A stretch of 64,000 nt of DNA from Molanna angustata (lineage: Eukaryota > Arthropoda > Insecta > Trichoptera > Molannidae). Made by a program: the position numbers and the translations under genes. Shown piece by piece: positions 32,618 to 43,344 of this stretch. The notes beneath the pieces are model-generated. The model saw only the letters and a list, made by a program, of their open reading frames with translations, was not told the origin of the DNA and did not search any database. The stretch covers positions 23,652,934 to 23,716,933 of the forward strand of contig OY754980.1 of the NCBI GenBank assembly GCA_963576475.1. The letters are read 5' to 3'. Position 1 is the stretch's first letter. Every line of letters begins with the position of its first letter.

Positions 32618-33838
32618 CTAGTGAACCCCCGGCAAACTTCGTATTGCCTGTATAATTTAAAATCTTCCTCCATAACCACCCGTCGCTTCAGACTCTTCAA
32701 TACCTCCCATCCCTTTAGTACTTCCCGTCCCTTCAGTACCTCCCATCCCTTCAGTACCTCCCGTCCCTTCAGCTACTCCCGTCCCTTCAGCTACTCCCGT
32801 CCCTTCAGTTACTCCCGTCCCTTCAGTTACTCCCGTCCCATCAGTTACTCCCGTCCTTTCAGTTACTCCCGTCCCTTCAGTTACTCCCGTCCCTTCAGTT
32901 ACAGATAACCCTTCAGTTACTCCCGTCCCTTCAATTACTCCCGTCCCTTCAGTTACTCCCGTCCCTTCAGTTACTCCCGTCCCTTCAGTTACTCCCGTCC
33001 CTTCAGTTTCTCCCGTCCCTTCAGTTACTCCCGTCCCTTCAGTTACTCCCGTCCCTTCAGTTACTCCCGTCCCTTCAGTTACTCCCGTCCCTTCAGTTAC
33101 TCCCGTCCCTTCAGTTACTCCCGTCCCTTCATTACCTCCCGTCCCTTCAGTAGGTCCCGGTAATACGCTCGACAATTCATCAAAGTTTCATTGAAATTGA
33201 TTGAACGGTTCCAAGGATAGTCCACCTTCATCGGTAAAATGACCTGATACTCGATGAAGAAGAAGAAGAAGAATTTTTTTTTAATCCAGAAACCATCCCG
33301 GGCATACACTCGACAATTCATCAAAGTTTCATTGATAATTGAATGAACGGTTCCCAGAATAGTCCACCTTCATAGGTAAAATGACCTGATACCCGATGAA
33401 GAAGAAGAAGAAGAAAAAATTTTTAATCCTGAAACTATCCCGGTCATACGCTCGACAATTCACCAAAGTTTCATTGCAATCGGATGAACGGTTCTCAGGT
33501 TAGTCCACCTTCATATGTAAAATGACCTGATACCCGATGAAGAAAAAGAAGAAGAAAATATTTTAAATTCAGAAATCATCCCGGGCATACGATCGACAAT
33601 TCACCAAAGTTTAATTGCAATTGGATGAACGGTTCCCAGGATAGTCCACCTTCATAGGTAAAATGACCTAAAACTCGATGAAGAAGAAGAAGAAGTTAAA
33701 ATTTTTTGATCCAGAAACCATCCCTGGTATACTCTCGACAGTTCACCAAAGTTTCATCGCAATCGGATGAGCGGTTTAGGAGCGCATTCAACACATACAT
33801 ACATAGATACATACAAACATTCAAATTTATAATATAGA
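32618..33838 (-). mobile_element. Helitron family B, array member B4
   Basis: CTAG end at 32618-32621, TC end at 33838, followed by host T. It has five 141-bp units rather than four (extra unit ~33295-33435) and a shorter, more divergent minisatellite ('cagctact', 'cagttacagataacc' variants). Its outer flank is family G sequence, which together with the left flank of B2 gives an A|T target. Confidence 0.8.
32697..33152 (+). repeat. 18-bp minisatellite in B4 (~25 units)
   Basis: Same unit as B2 and B3 but with more substitutions and one disrupted unit near 32905. Confidence 0.95.
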
Positions 33839-33905
33839 TGTACACCCGCACACTTAGCTCGTCTCTAGGAACTTCAAAATTTGGGATATGCCATGATTGT
33901 ATGAT
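33839..33905 (+). mobile_element. Family G fragment, right part of split copy G3
   Basis: Continues 'tgtacacccgcacac' and 'gggatatgccatgattgtatgat', as in 59180-59240 ('tgcacacccgcacac', 'gggatatgccgtgatgg'). The split point is the Helitron array. Confidence 0.6.
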
Positions 33906-34424
33906 AGATTGAATTACATTTTTTTAATTCGTAATTATTATTTAGAAAAAATAATATTTAGTAATTAATAAAATAAGTAATAAATTAATTATTTAAGGAT
34001 AGAAAATATGGCTCGATTAATTTTTCACGTCTTCAGAAGGTATGCGTGCCGAATACAAAAAATTAAATACATACCGACTAAGCAGATATGGTATACATAG
34101 TGATACTACTACCATGAATACTGTCTGAAAAGTTCCTAATGATGTACCAGTTTGTAATGCCCACTCATCTATACACAGAAACCTTCAATGGAGACAATTT
34201 GAGAAAAGAACTTACAACAGTCAAGTTTCTCTTTTTGATATAATTAATACTTTATCTGCAATTAAAGTCTTTACGCTTTCTGAATTCGTTTCAAATATAA
34301 AACAATTAATTCATTTTACAATTTCAATAGGTTTCAAATAAAAGTTTTTTTTTTTTTATGTTAATGAACCAATCACTCATGAAAATCACTCAGAAAATCG
34401 GCAAGTAGATTAAGTAGGTATTAA
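33906..34424. other. No gene recognised
   Basis: AT-rich sequence with no supportable feature. Confidence 0.45.
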
Positions 34425-35124
34425 ACTATTGAGTGAGAGATATTGTGAATTGTTTACCGCCTTACAAATTGTATGAAGCGATGTAGTTACTAAATTCAAT
34501 TTTTATAAAAATTGTTAAAAAAATTTGAGATATACTACCACGATGTTTAAGGTTTTTATAAAAAATAAAATTTTCTAGTCGGGGTGTTTCGGCATTTTTC
34601 GATATTTTTAAAAAACTTTAGAAATAAAGGCAGTTAAATACATAAATTTATCACAAAAAATGTTTTTCTTAATAAAACATGTTTGAGAAACTCTGTAACT
34701 TTTTTAAAAAAAAATAAATTTAAGATTTTGTATTTGTCTATACTTATACCAATTATTAGGGTTCTAGTTAAAATTCATAAGTTGATAACACCTCATTGAC
34801 ACAAAAATTCAAAATTCTGTATATATTCTGAAAGTTTTGTAGGCCAATAAATATGTAAATATTCTGAAATTTTGGACTCTTTAATTTGAGCGGATCACAA
34901 GTTATAAGGGACGGACAGACACATACAGACATACTTAATGTTCTACTCCGAATTCTGAGTAAATCCATATATGCTGCGAAGCCACTAAGTTGGTGTTATT
35001 TGACTTCAAAGTTGGAAAAAGCGTGAAAAATATAGACCGTGCAAACAAATCTCACGTATCTTGGCTTGATACTTTGTCGATATGTTAAGAGAATCAAATT
35101 CTCTTGAATATATCGACAGTTGGA
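34425..35124 (-). mobile_element. Family A Helitron-like copy A5
   Basis: Blocks in reverse order relative to A4: 'tgaagcgatgtagttac', 'gtcggggtgtttcggca', 'gttgataacacctcattga', 'gctgcgaagccact', 'ttggcttgatactttgtcg', ending ATCGACAGTTGGA. The 3' (CTAG) end is missing. Its short CAGACA region shows the unexpanded state of the microsatellite seed. Its 'gatgtttaagg|ttttta' is an empty site for Helitron B1. Confidence 0.7.
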
Positions 35125-35129
35125 ATACA

Positions 35130-36084
35130 GTGAACTCGGGTTAAATTATTTTTCAGTGCAAAAACATATTAATTCATGGAAAAATAGTCATCTCAAGCTA
35201 TGGTTTCGAAACTCCTTGAAAATTGAGTTTCCCAGTTTTTACGCGAAAAATTTATGTTTCTTCTAGACTTGCATGCTTCCAGTGCTTTTAAGACTCTCGA
35301 GCGTTTATGTTGGATAAATAATAATGGATGAAGCAACAAATGTAATTACAAAACATTATTCGAATACGAAAGAAAGTGACTCGATATATCTTGAAGCAAG
35401 AACAGTGAATGAGAGCAAGAATAAGGAATCGAATTGTGTAAGTTTCACAGTACACAGAGTGAATAGTGATACTGGTCCTTTTCATCTTAAAGACACCTGT
35501 GATCTTGGATTCAACCATTTACACCGTTGTTACTTCATCCAGCAAATACCGAGTCGATTCAGTCTACCTTCGTGGAAATCCCATGTGTCCGTTTTATACG
35601 CATATGCAATGAAACGAATTAGGTATGTGGTCTAAATTTTCTTGGAACAAATGAACCAAAACATTAATTATCATAAACAATGTTAAGACTTTTTTACAGG
35701 GGCATCGACATATTTTTTCCGTTAATCAAACATGCTCATAATATACTTTTTGTCTAGTATTGATTTGTTTTTAGTTTATGGAAATATTGGAGAAAAAAAG
35801 ATTTATCTGGTATTGGTTATGCTTGTCTCTGAAAAGTTGTTTCTTCAATTTGGAAATATTTCGATTTTCACTTATGGATGATACTAAAATATAAATAAAC
35901 ATTCACGTAACTAAAATTGCAATCCCAATCAAACCGATGTTTGCAATAATGAAAGAAAAATAGTTTTTTTTTACATTAATCAGTATTCACTCGAAAAATA
36001 TATTTACCTCCTTGGCAGATAAGCCAAGTTTAACATTTAATGTAAGATTTTTTATCCAAAGCTAAGTTTATATCTTAAATTTTA
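35130..36084. other. Unassigned; 103-codon open frame of unknown nature
   Basis: Frame 35324-35635 (+) starts MDEATNVITKHYSN and ends YAMKRIRYVV; near its end AG|GTATGT resembles a splice donor. I recognise no domain, and no neighbouring exon is evident. It could be an exon fragment or chance. The remainder is AT-rich. Confidence 0.25.
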
Positions 36085-36560
36085 GCCTCAAACGCCAAAT
36101 ACCGTTATCGCAACATATCGAAGGATGCCAAAGTTGCCATTCATAACGCTATCTTAGTGCCAACCTTGACGTATGCAAGTGAAATAAATGCAGTTATAAG
36201 AATAAATGCAGTTGAAATGAAGAAACTGTTAAAGAACGATGTATGACAGGGTAAGAAATTAGGGCATAAGGAAAGAATGTAAGATAAAGAAATACGACAC
36301 ATTTAGATGATTTGGCTACACGTGGCGAATGAATGAGGATCGCCTGACGAATGAAATATACTGAGAGGTCGGGGATGCCCAAGAAAGGGAAGGCACGACC
36401 ATATTATGAACGATATTTTGAAAGACAGATAGTTAGAAGCGTGATCAACAGACGAACATGTATGATATGATGCATGAATGTTGACTAGGTGATGAATATG
36501 TATGTGCCAAGATGTGTGCAAAAATTTCTCTCTGCCTACATCGCAAAAGATATGGCGTGA
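36085..36560 (+). pseudogene. RTE-like LINE C-terminal fragment, heavily decayed
   Basis: In shifting frames: 'NAILVPTLTYASE' (36145-36185), 'NAVEM', 'RGRGCPRKGRHDH'-like residues near 36365-36400, 'RTCM', 'MNVD', then 'SAYIAKDMA'. Aligns along its length with 24200-24713, with deletions. Confidence 0.6.
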
Positions 36561-36564
36561 TTGT

Positions 36565-37419
36565 ATGTCGGTAACATAAATTTTAATTCGCTACAAATGT
36601 AGGTGTTTAGTGCATAAAAAAAACGATTTGTGTTAGTGGCAGATTTTCTAAAATAAATTTATTTACTATCAAGAGGGAATATACTCGATATGCATTAGAC
36701 ACCTCATAATTATTCGTTATTATTTTATTAATTACTTTAATTTTTTCTATTGATGAAATAAAACATGTTTTGGTTACAAAAAAAAGTGTAAAAAGGGGAA
36801 TTACTTTTGTTTTTTTATTAAGTTTTTATTCGGAGTATCCATGTAGCTTTCGCCGCATTCATACTTCATAAATTACAATAAACCCTAATAAGATGTTATT
36901 TCAAAAGTGTGACTGCCATGATTTTACAATGGATCATCAAATTAAATATGCATATCTCCTTCTTTCTTTTTCTCTGAGTGGAGGGAATGGTTTGTACGCC
37001 CTACAAATTCACAAAGGATTCTAATTTAACTTTTTCTCGAGAAATGCGTGAGAAACGTGGATTGGGAAGAAGAAAAGTCGTTCAATATGATTTCATTTTC
37101 CCTTTTATGCCATTCAATTCATATATGGAACCTGGTACCTTCGAATGAAAGAATCTCAAAACATATTCTTTAATGTTCATACTTTTTTTATTCAATTTGA
37201 AAGGAATTTTATGTTGGATGTATTATGAATTATTATTATTGAGGATTTTTCAACACAAAAGGAAAAATGTGTACTTTGTTAACGTCCTACCCATTTTTAA
37301 CAGAGTATTTATTATTATTATTCATATATTTTTTATTACTTTAATTAAAATGTTATCGAACATATTAGAATATACGTCTTTGAAAATATGTTTGAAAAAT
37401 TAAATATATTTTATTTTTC
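36565..37419. other. No gene recognised
   Basis: AT-rich sequence with no supportable feature. Confidence 0.45.
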
Positions 37420-37853
37420 GAAGTCGGAATGCTGGACACTAAAGCTGAAACACCAAAAAGAGATGTACACATCGGAAATGAAGATCTTAAGGTGGGCTGG
37501 GGGTCTGACAAAGTTTGACAAAGTGAGGAATGTCCACGTCCGCGGTGCTTTCAAAGTGGCCCCAATAAACTTAAAAATAGTCGAAAACAGGCTTAGATGG
37601 TATGGCCACATTTTGAGATGACCGACGGACAATATGATAAATAAAGCCTTGGACATTGAGACTCTAGCGAGACGACCAGGCAGACCACCAGCTGTCACAT
37701 GGTTGTCGAGCATCAAGAAGCATCTGCGAAAGAGGGAGCTGAATCCTGATCTGGCATAGGACAGGCGAGTTTGGCGAAATAGAATAAGGAGAGCCGACCC
37801 CAAGTAAATGGGACAAAGGCGAGGGCGAAGAAATAGAAGAACTTAATTATTCT
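37420..37853 (+). pseudogene. RTE-like LINE C-terminus, second lineage
   Basis: SECWTLKLKHQKEMYTSEMK, 'ILRWAGGLTKFDKVRN', 'GAFKVAPI', 'ENRLRWYGHILR', a stop, then 'DIETLARRPGRPPAVTW', 'RRVWRNRIRRADP' and a (GAA)-rich end. It shares its lineage with 23206-23690, and together the two cover most of the post-palm region. One in-frame stop at 37621 and another later show it is dead. Confidence 0.75.
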
Positions 37854-38011
37854 GGGGGGCAAGTCTGGTTCAATCGGCGAAATCAAAACCCTAGTGATTA
37901 CCCATATCTACAATATCTTTAGATGTCATAGAAGTCCATACGATAATTATATCCATGATATGGGTAATATCTAGGGTTTTGATTTCGCCGGTCGAACCAG
38001 ACTTGCCCCCC
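37854..38011. mobile_element. Palindromic MITE, GGGGGGCAAGTCTGG family, copy 1
   Basis: GGGGGGCAAGTCTGGTTC then 'aatcggcgaaatcaaaaccc' at the left is mirrored at the right by 'gggttttgatttcgccggtc' and GAACCAGACTTGCCCCCC. The TIRs take up most of the 158 bp. A second copy lies at 57704-57880. Target duplication is unresolved. It sits at the end of the LINE fragment 37420-37853. Confidence 0.85.
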
Positions 38012-38014
38012 TGG

Positions 38015-38659
38015 TTTCTGAGTTAGTTCAGCCTTGTATTTCTAATGATAACCTTAGTTTGTGAAAAATGATCGGATTATTTTTCGAAACTTTGCAAATT
38101 GTTATTGGACCCATTAACTGTCCAAAGAGCTAATAAAAATATGTTAAAGAAAAAGATAATTGTGTACATGGGGCCGAAGTCACCGATTTTAGTAATTTAT
38201 TATCTATAGATATTTTGTCTTTATACCTATTATACATATGTATGGCTTACGGGAAAAATAGTATTTTTTCCCAAAAATGCTTGGAAAAAATAAAATTAAA
38301 ATAATAATAAAAATTACGATGAAAATGTATGTGAAGAAGTCCATGCAAATGGTTGCTTTTTCGGCATCTATCGGTAAATTTGCAAATAATATAATATATT
38401 GTTACAATAACAGCACACATAAAAAGACAAATTTTCGAATAACTGTATGAAGATCAAATTAAGGACGATTTTAAGAAAATCACAATTCACACATGTCATC
38501 CGCACGCCTTGTTTAAGTATTTGATAGAAACGATATTAAAAGAATCACGTAAGTTAAAACGTTATACTTACATTAAATTTAATGTATGTTAACAAATGTC
38601 AAATGAATTTGTAAGAAAAAAGCATCGGCGGAAAAGGCCACTTGTAAACCATTACATAT
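38015..38659. other. No gene recognised
   Basis: AT-rich sequence with no supportable feature. Confidence 0.45.
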
Positions 38660-38663
38660 ATAC

Positions 38664-39840
38664 TAAAGCTGATTGGTAACCAGAGGGGTTACCAATCGAA
38701 AGTAGTTAATAACCAAAGTGGTTACTATTAAATATATGTGGTAACCAGAGGGGTTACCAGTAAAGAGAGTTTACTATATCCCAAGTGGATATGATTTGAA
38801 ATAAGAACACAAGGACAGTGGTTGAGAGAGAAGAAGAAAGAATGGTCAAAAGTAACAATGAGTATATTGATCACAATTAATAGTTTGCTTAAGGGTAAAT
38901 TTACAATTGATGAAATAACTTACAAAGGAACTTTTCTCACGATGAGTAGGTATAACGAGCGAGTTAGCGGGTGTGTTCGAAGTTCGAAGAAAAATACCAC
39001 TGTTGTGAATGAATATTTATCGTTTTTCGGCCTCGGGCCGGTACTAGATAAATACCGATGTTTTGTAAATACCAGTAGCTGTGAAGCTTAGCTGTTAAGC
39101 TGTTTGGTAACGATCGTGTTCATATTCACGTTTTCAGGGTCACCAATAAAGCTGATTGGTAACCAGAGGGGTTACCAATCGAAAGTAGTTAATAACCAAA
39201 GTGGTTACTATTAAATATATGTGGTAACCAGAGGGGTTACCAGTAAAGAGAGTTTACTATATCCCAAGTGGATATGATTTGAAATAAGAACACAAGGACA
39301 GTGGTTGAGAGAGAAGAAGAAAGAATGGTCAAAAGTAACAATGAGTATATTGATCACAATTAATAGTTTGCTTAAGGGTAAATTTACAATTGATGAAATA
39401 ACTTACAAAGGAACTTTTCTCACGATGAGTAGGTATAACGAGCGAGTTAGCGGGTGTGTTCGAAGTGTCCGAATCTTTGCATGGTGAAGTACCATCGTGC
39501 TCGCAGGGTCGAGAGATGACCGGTGGTCGAGTGACGAAGTGTCGGCGAGACGGCGTGGTCGAGAACGTCGGCGTGATGTGACGAATCGAAGTGACGGAAA
39601 TACGGAAATGAAGTGACGACGTGTAGAGGTGTAGACTCCCTTAAATAGTGCTGCGCTGGGGGTAGCAAGTTCAATGTCCTCGAACTTTCTAGACTTATTT
39701 ATTTGAAGTGTCATACCCAGTTGAGGAGTATTGTCACTTGTTTGACGTTGCGGGCGATGAACTCGGCCTAGCGATAAACAAATGTACTTGCCGTCGCTAG
39801 GCGCGCGCTCGAAAGAAATTTCGAGATGTGGTCTGCCACA
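38664..39840 (-). mobile_element. Internally deleted LTR retrotransposon (TRIM-like)
   Basis: Read on the minus strand: LTR starts TGTGGCAGACC at 39840 and ends ...CAGCTTTA at 39147 (694 bp), with TATTTAAGGG near 39640 as a plausible TATA box. Immediately after comes TTGGTGACCC (39145-39136), in the place and style of a primer-binding site. Only ~163 bp of leader follow before a second, truncated LTR of 320 bp (38983-38664) that is identical to the matching part of the first. The same 4 bases, ATAC, flank both outer ends (38660-38663 and 39841-39844). LTR identity suggests recent insertion or conversion. No gag or pol remains. Gypsy-type affiliation is inference from the 4-bp duplication. Confidence 0.65.
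38677..38791. repeat. Phased array of four short hairpins
   Basis: taaccagaggggtta (38677), taaccaaagtggtta (38710), taaccagaggggtta (38742) and tatcccaagtggata (38777). Each has 5-7 bp or longer arms around a 5-base loop, at 33, 32 and 35-base intervals. The same array recurs at 39160-39274, because it lies in the duplicated LTR portion. Confidence 0.85.
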
Positions 39841-39844
39841 ATAC

Positions 39845-40868
39845 CAAGAAAAATAATATTTTAAAGAAAATTTTATGAAGTTAGTTCACTCAATCCTCCA
39901 AAGCTTTCTGCTCCACGCGTTTTGTGAAAGTTGTCAAGATTACAGACACGCTAGTTATTAGGGCTTGACGGTTTTTCGAGCCGGTCCGAGTTCAAATGAG
40001 TATCGAAAAAAAAACCCCTCCATTTTTCTCCGAAAAATCGCAAGTCACGAACTTTTTGTTTTTTGGAGCGGTAAAATTTCCTCTTTTTTCTATTACTTTA
40101 GTCAAGACAAGCGCACGCTTTCAATTTTCCAGAGAGCGAGAGAGGGGGTAACTGCATTCATTACTGGAAACTTTTTGTGGTCACACTCCCCCGTCTTTGA
40201 GCTTTTCCGTCTTACTTTCGACAAAAGTAATTCACGGTTTGAAACTTACTTAAAAATTACACAAAAGACTGTGTTTATATATGTACATATATATACATAT
40301 ACTTTTAAAATTGGTACATTGTGCATTACTTCATATACCTAAGTAATAAAAAGGATTATTGATGATATTTTCGAGCAAACAAAAACATTTTACATGAATC
40401 GATAATCACGCGTTTTAATATAGTCACGAGAAAATTTCAATAATAAACAGTTTACTAATACATGCCGCTGATAGGAAGATATTTCCACACTTTCTTCTGC
40501 GTTGATATTTAAACATTTTCCATTAGAAGAAAATCTTGGTACTTAAATCCATCAATTTTAATCAGCAGTTATGATCCGTCCTAAAAAAAAGCAGTCGAAA
40601 GAATCAAATAGATGTCAAAACGCTGACATAAAAATAAAAATAATAAACACTTCATTGCACCCTGTGCAAATGGCGAATTCATTGCCAAATAACAATCTCT
40701 TCCAACTTAGCATTGTTGCTAGCACAAAGAAGAAATATTTATTTATTTATTTATTTGTCTTTACGCCAAGAAGCCTTTTTCAATAAAAATAATATATACA
40801 GTAGTTACAAAAGTATTTGACAAAAAAATGATGGTGTTAATATAAAACGAGGTTTTTTTATGTTTTAA
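39845..40868. other. No gene recognised
   Basis: A 125-codon plus frame (39965-40342) shows no recognised motif or codon pattern that I trust. The rest is AT-rich. Confidence 0.3.
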
Positions 40869-41050
<182 letters not shown>

Positions 41051-41149
41051 TGCAAATAATATGTTGGTACATAGGTATATAATATTTCTTATTTGTAATA
41101 CATTTATATTATAGGTACGTATTACTCCACTGAAAGAGTAAATCTCGTG

Positions 41150-42000
41150 TTCAGCGGAGGAAGAGCGTAGCAATTATTTCAAGTCCATAATCGGTACATT
41201 AAAGATATTATATTAGATACATAATTGTTTAACATTGATTTGAGAATATAAAATTATTGTATACTTTTTTAAATTTTGCAAAAGGTTTAATTTTTCTTAT
41301 ATCTAAAGAAAGTTTATTATAACAATTCATTCCTAGGTAAGAATAGTGATGCTGCATGGTAGATGTATTATATTTTGGAACCTTAATTTGTCCCTCTGAG
41401 CGAGGACGGGAGCTTATTATATCTATATTATCGTTGTTATCAATAATATTTTTGTAAGTTTGAAATACTGCACTTCTTTTAAATATGCTATCCAGTTTTA
41501 AAACTCCAAATTCTTTATATACATAGTTGCTGTGTTGGGTAGTTTCTTGGTTTTTTTTATATCTTTTATGATTAAATTTTGTGCAGTTTTAACAGGTTTA
41601 ATGTTGAATAATGTTTCAGATGATTTATTATTTTAGATACATTTAATTTTTAATCGGCATTTATATAGGTATATAAAGATTATCTTTGTTCATACAGCAA
41701 TTGTAAATATTTTCTTTTGTTTTGCTTTTAATATTTTATATTCATTGTTGGTACTTATATATTTAGGTAGATATAAAAATCTATTTTTTTATATATTGTA
41801 TACCCTTTCACCGGCATTGCCTTTGTGGGAAATTTGGATATCTGTAATTCTACTTTGTAATTTTCTTTGAAATTTTTTTGATTATTATTTAATTCTGTAA
41901 CATGTGCCAAAATAAAAAAAATTAAATTAATAAATATATTAAAAACTGGTGAATCGAGTGAGTTATCGATTGCATTGCACAATGATAACATTTCAAATAA
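41150..42000 (-). pseudogene. Jockey/CR1-like LINE C-terminal region
   Basis: Minus-strand frames read MLSLCNAIDNSLDSPVFNIF (start 41991), 'YKVELQISKFPTKAMPVKGY', then 'FGVLKLDSIFKRSAVFQTYK', 'RSEGQIKVPKYNTSTMQHHY', 'YLGMNCYNKLSLDIRKIKPF', 'AKFKK'. The last series is the typical LINE C-terminus (Y-x-G-x-x-x-[WY]-N-x-L-x-x-x-I-R ... FK). Stops separate the blocks. Confidence 0.65.
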
Positions 42001-42009
42001 AGATCAAGT

Positions 42010-42779
42010 AAAAACTAAAGCTGTTTAATTATTTAGTATTTTTTGAGATTTATCAACAATAATGCAATATAATAAATATATAAATACAAACATGTATAAT
42101 CAGTTTGTACATGTACCTATTTATTATCAAGACGCTTTGAACAGTTTCTCAATTAAATCATATTGAAGTTGTCAAACAATCTATATCTAACCAAGATTAG
42201 GGAATTGCATCTTAAACATCTGAATCAAGTTACGTGCACAATATACGTGATATTACAACTTACTTTGGTGACTGAAATAACAGAAGTAGGAACTACACAT
42301 AATATTATGACACAAGTTATACTAATATATTAGCTTCGTTACCTTGGTTCTTGTGTTTCCCAAAGGCATGACGAATTACTCAAATAATCTCAGTCAAAAA
42401 AATTGAAGTCCATAGTGTATCGCAGCTGCAACTCATACAATCAGAAATACTTACATTCCTTTTTACATTAATGTCAACTGATTTTAAAAAATAAATAACT
42501 GCTATCCTCAACAATACATTTATTATGATACACATCTGCATACACACTCTCATACAAATATACATTACATCCACCCTCCCACAAAACCCACACACATACA
42601 TACATACTTCCATATTTTACTTCATCATCCCCATGACTAAAGGACAAATAAAACCTAAGCATACTAAGTATCACCGTATTGTGGCGACCGTATTTCAATA
42701 ATACATATAAATAAACATTATTTATATGTATTATTGAATATCTTCCTACGAAATTAACTAAACTATTTTCGGCGTTATA
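42010..42779. other. AT-rich; inverted repeat at 42694-42738
   Basis: The only structured item is TTCAATAATACATATAAA...TTTATATGTATTATTGAA (18-bp arms, 9-base loop). Minus frames at 42380-42698 have no motif. Confidence 0.6.
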
Positions 42780-42960
42780 AGATGGGCCGATGGCTGAGCG
42801 GTTAGCGCGTTGGCTTTGAAATCTAGTGGTCGCAAGTTCGAATCCTGCCTCGACCGATTTCGTTCACCTATAGTACAAGCATTTATGCTTAGTTTAGGGA
42901 ATGTAGGAAGATGTATATGCACTTGTTTAAACAAGGACATATTTATTTTTATTAAAAAAA
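42780..42960 (+). mobile_element. SINE family A, copy S3
   Basis: GGGCCGATGGCTGAGCGGTT (A box TGGCTGAGCGG) and AAGTTCGAATCC (B box), then the family tail 'ttagggaatgtaggaagatg' and 'aacaaggacatattt', ending in A-rich sequence. The anticodon loop TTTGAAA would read TGA (Ser-like), unlike AGT in S1 and S4. The anticodon stem is poorly paired, so I call it a SINE. Confidence 0.85.
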
Positions 42961-43017
42961 AAATTAATACATGGTTCTTAGTTCGGAAGGTTTAGAGTTG
43001 TTGAAAATTTGTTTTTT

Positions 43018-43100
43018 CAGAGTGCCCAGGATAGACAGAAATGGAAAACCCAGGATGAGGCCTATATCCAGCAGTGGAGTGAATGGGGATAAAAGAAGAA
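43018..43100 (+). pseudogene. LINE terminal scrap
   Basis: AQDRQKWKTQDEAYIQQWSE then WG, stop, and a (GAA) tail: the last ~25 codons of an RTE-like ORF2 ('AQDR..W....EAY.QQW'). Confidence 0.7.
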
Positions 43101-43344
43101 GAATTTAAGACATCTCTGAAATTGGCTTTAATATATGTCATGTTTTTAAGCAATTTATGAAGTATGCGTTGAGATGAAACAAAATAAATTAAAAATAAGA
43201 TGAAACAAGTGTATTATATTAAAAAATATGATACATAGGTTATCTGTAGGTACAAAATTATACAAGAGATGACTTTCGTATAAAGATCAGTGAATATTTT
43301 ATTCCATTAATGGGGATGAATAAAAAATAGATAGACAAACTTTT

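Noticed and set aside
28656..33152. CRISPR-like arrays
   Set aside because: The repeats are contiguous with no unique spacers, and the DNA is eukaryotic.
32657..33175. 172-codon minus frame of T-E-G-T-G-V repeats
   Set aside because: Opposite-strand reading of the same 18-bp minisatellite.
38822..39487. Two identical short proteins (M-R-E-K-K-K-E-W-S-K...)
   Set aside because: Both lie in the duplicated LTR segment, antisense to the inferred LTR transcript, with no known domain.
42780..42853. tRNA-Ser gene
   Set aside because: A and B boxes are present but the anticodon stem is mostly mismatched, and a SINE tail shared with three other loci follows.
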